In this document: piece after piece, positions 63,614-64,000 of the stretch | Numbering within the stretch: position 1 is the stretch's first letter | How the letters are laid out: each line of letters opens with the position of its first letter | Origin: Chitinophagaceae bacterium | GTDB lineage: Bacteria > Bacteroidota > Bacteroidia > Chitinophagales > UBA10324 | Length of the DNA stretch: 64,000 nt | Direction: 5' to 3' | Assembly (NCBI GenBank): GCA_016717285.1 | Contig: JADKFU010000004.1 | Coordinates: forward strand, 1,054,001-1,118,000 | Made by a program: the position numbers and the translations under genes | Notes under the pieces: generated by a model | What the model saw: the letters and a program-made list of their open reading frames with translations, nothing else | Told to the model about the DNA's origin: nothing | Databases searched by the model: none

Positions 63614-64000
63614 AAAAGCTGTTTAAAAATCAAAGTGCATTCTTATCAGGAATGAAACCAGGTCGATTCAGGATTGCCTTCCTCACATTGATGTGGGTCG
63701 CGATACTATTGAGCCATTCTCAAAATGCTTCAGCCTTCTGTGGATTTTATGTGGCTAAGGCGGATGCAACGTTGTTCAATAAAACCTCACAGGTAATACT
63801 GGTGCGGGAAGGTAACCGCACCACCATCACCATGTCGAGCGATTTTGAAGGCGACGTGAAAGACTTTGCCATGGTGGTTCCTGTTCCTGTTGTGTTAAAG
63901 CGGGATGAAATAAGAACAGTGAATGCGCAGATATTCGCAACGCTTGACGCGTATTCAGGACCACGGTTGGTGGAATATTATGATGAGAATCCTTGCGCAC
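63610..64000 (+). CDS. DUF2330-domain protein, N-terminal part (cut by window edge)
   Basis: The visible 130 codons start at ATG 63610, which overlaps the preceding stop as ATGA; ATG 63604 is an in-frame alternative. A signal-anchor/signal peptide (MWVAILLSHSQNASAF) is followed by the DUF2330 start: CGFYVAKADATLFNKTSQVIL, VREGNRTTITMSSDFEGD and VKDFAMVVPVPVVL, then DAYSGPRLVEYYDENPC at the edge. DUF2330 proteins are exported and of unknown function, often beside RnfD/NqrB-like genes. The C-terminus is outside the window. Confidence 0.85.
   Translation, partial: MKKLFKNQSAFLSGMKPGRFRIAFLTLMWVAILLSHSQNASAFCGFYVAKADATLFNKTSQVILVREGNRTTITMSSDFEGDVKDFAMVVPVPVVLKRDEIRTVNAQIFATLDAYSGPRLVEYYDENPCA

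Overview
The window reads as about 64 kb of chromosome from a Bacteroidota bacterium, most likely of the Chitinophagales/Sphingobacteriales/Saprospirales type (inference). The evidence is six complete secreted proteins plus one orphan fragment ending in type IX secretion (T9SS) sorting domains, a gingipain-type C25 peptidase, a carboxypeptidase-regulatory-domain TonB receptor, DUF5777 and DUF5723 outer-membrane proteins, a fused IcmF-type acyl-CoA mutase, and promoters of the Bacteroidota type (TTTG, 17-22 bases, TAnnTTTG) upstream of several genes. I saw no rRNA, tRNA, CRISPR array or transposase.

Layout. 1-5300 (minus): the N-terminal part of secA cut by the window edge, a MazG-type pyrophosphohydrolase and a 1157-residue T9SS protein with YCF48/BNR and eight PKD-like repeats. 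5694-12375 (minus): an efflux operon tetR-tolC-MFP-RND with a clear promoter and a palindromic operator candidate. 12699-14628: an amidohydrolase and an HD-domain protein. 14670-25561: secreted or surface proteins, a short alpha-glucan phosphorylase-like enzyme, an OmpA/TSP3 protein and an orphan family-5 substrate-binding lipoprotein. 25790-32285: a small-gene accessory region (epimerase, YdeI-like, histone-like protein, RidA lipoprotein, hydrolase, AHSA1, DUF3592, Imm53) containing several broken genes, among them a glyoxalase gene interrupted by 41 consecutive G. 32507-36279: sodium:solute symporter, M23 peptidase and peroxiredoxin Bcp. 36482-39464: four co-directional envelope genes (secreted choice-of-anchor-V-like protein, cytochrome-like lipoprotein, YceI, DUF5777 barrel). 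39564-41607: metallo-beta-lactamase-fold hydrolase and NhaA. 42101-49807: a GEVED adhesin-like protein and a glycan/lipid-carrier group (GT4 glycosyltransferase, flippase, methyltransferase and an unknown). 50052-58473: TonB receptor, C25 peptidase and a large membrane glycosyltransferase-like protein. 58572-62387: a small frameshifted gene and icmF, also frameshifted. 62759-64000: an RnfD/NqrB-like membrane protein and the start of a DUF2330 protein.

The overall theme is cell-envelope biology: protein export (SecA, then T9SS cargo), outer-membrane transport and efflux, glycan assembly and ion homeostasis. The points most worth checking are the G41 tract, four apparent one-base deletions within about 1 kb near 59 kb, a GT35 enzyme whose expected PLP lysine position is threonine, the tetR promoter/operator with an almost leaderless start, and gene remnants (an orphan T9SS sorting domain, truncated glyoxalases) marking turnover in the 27-31 kb region. 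Family names come from recognition of motifs by eye; no database search was possible.
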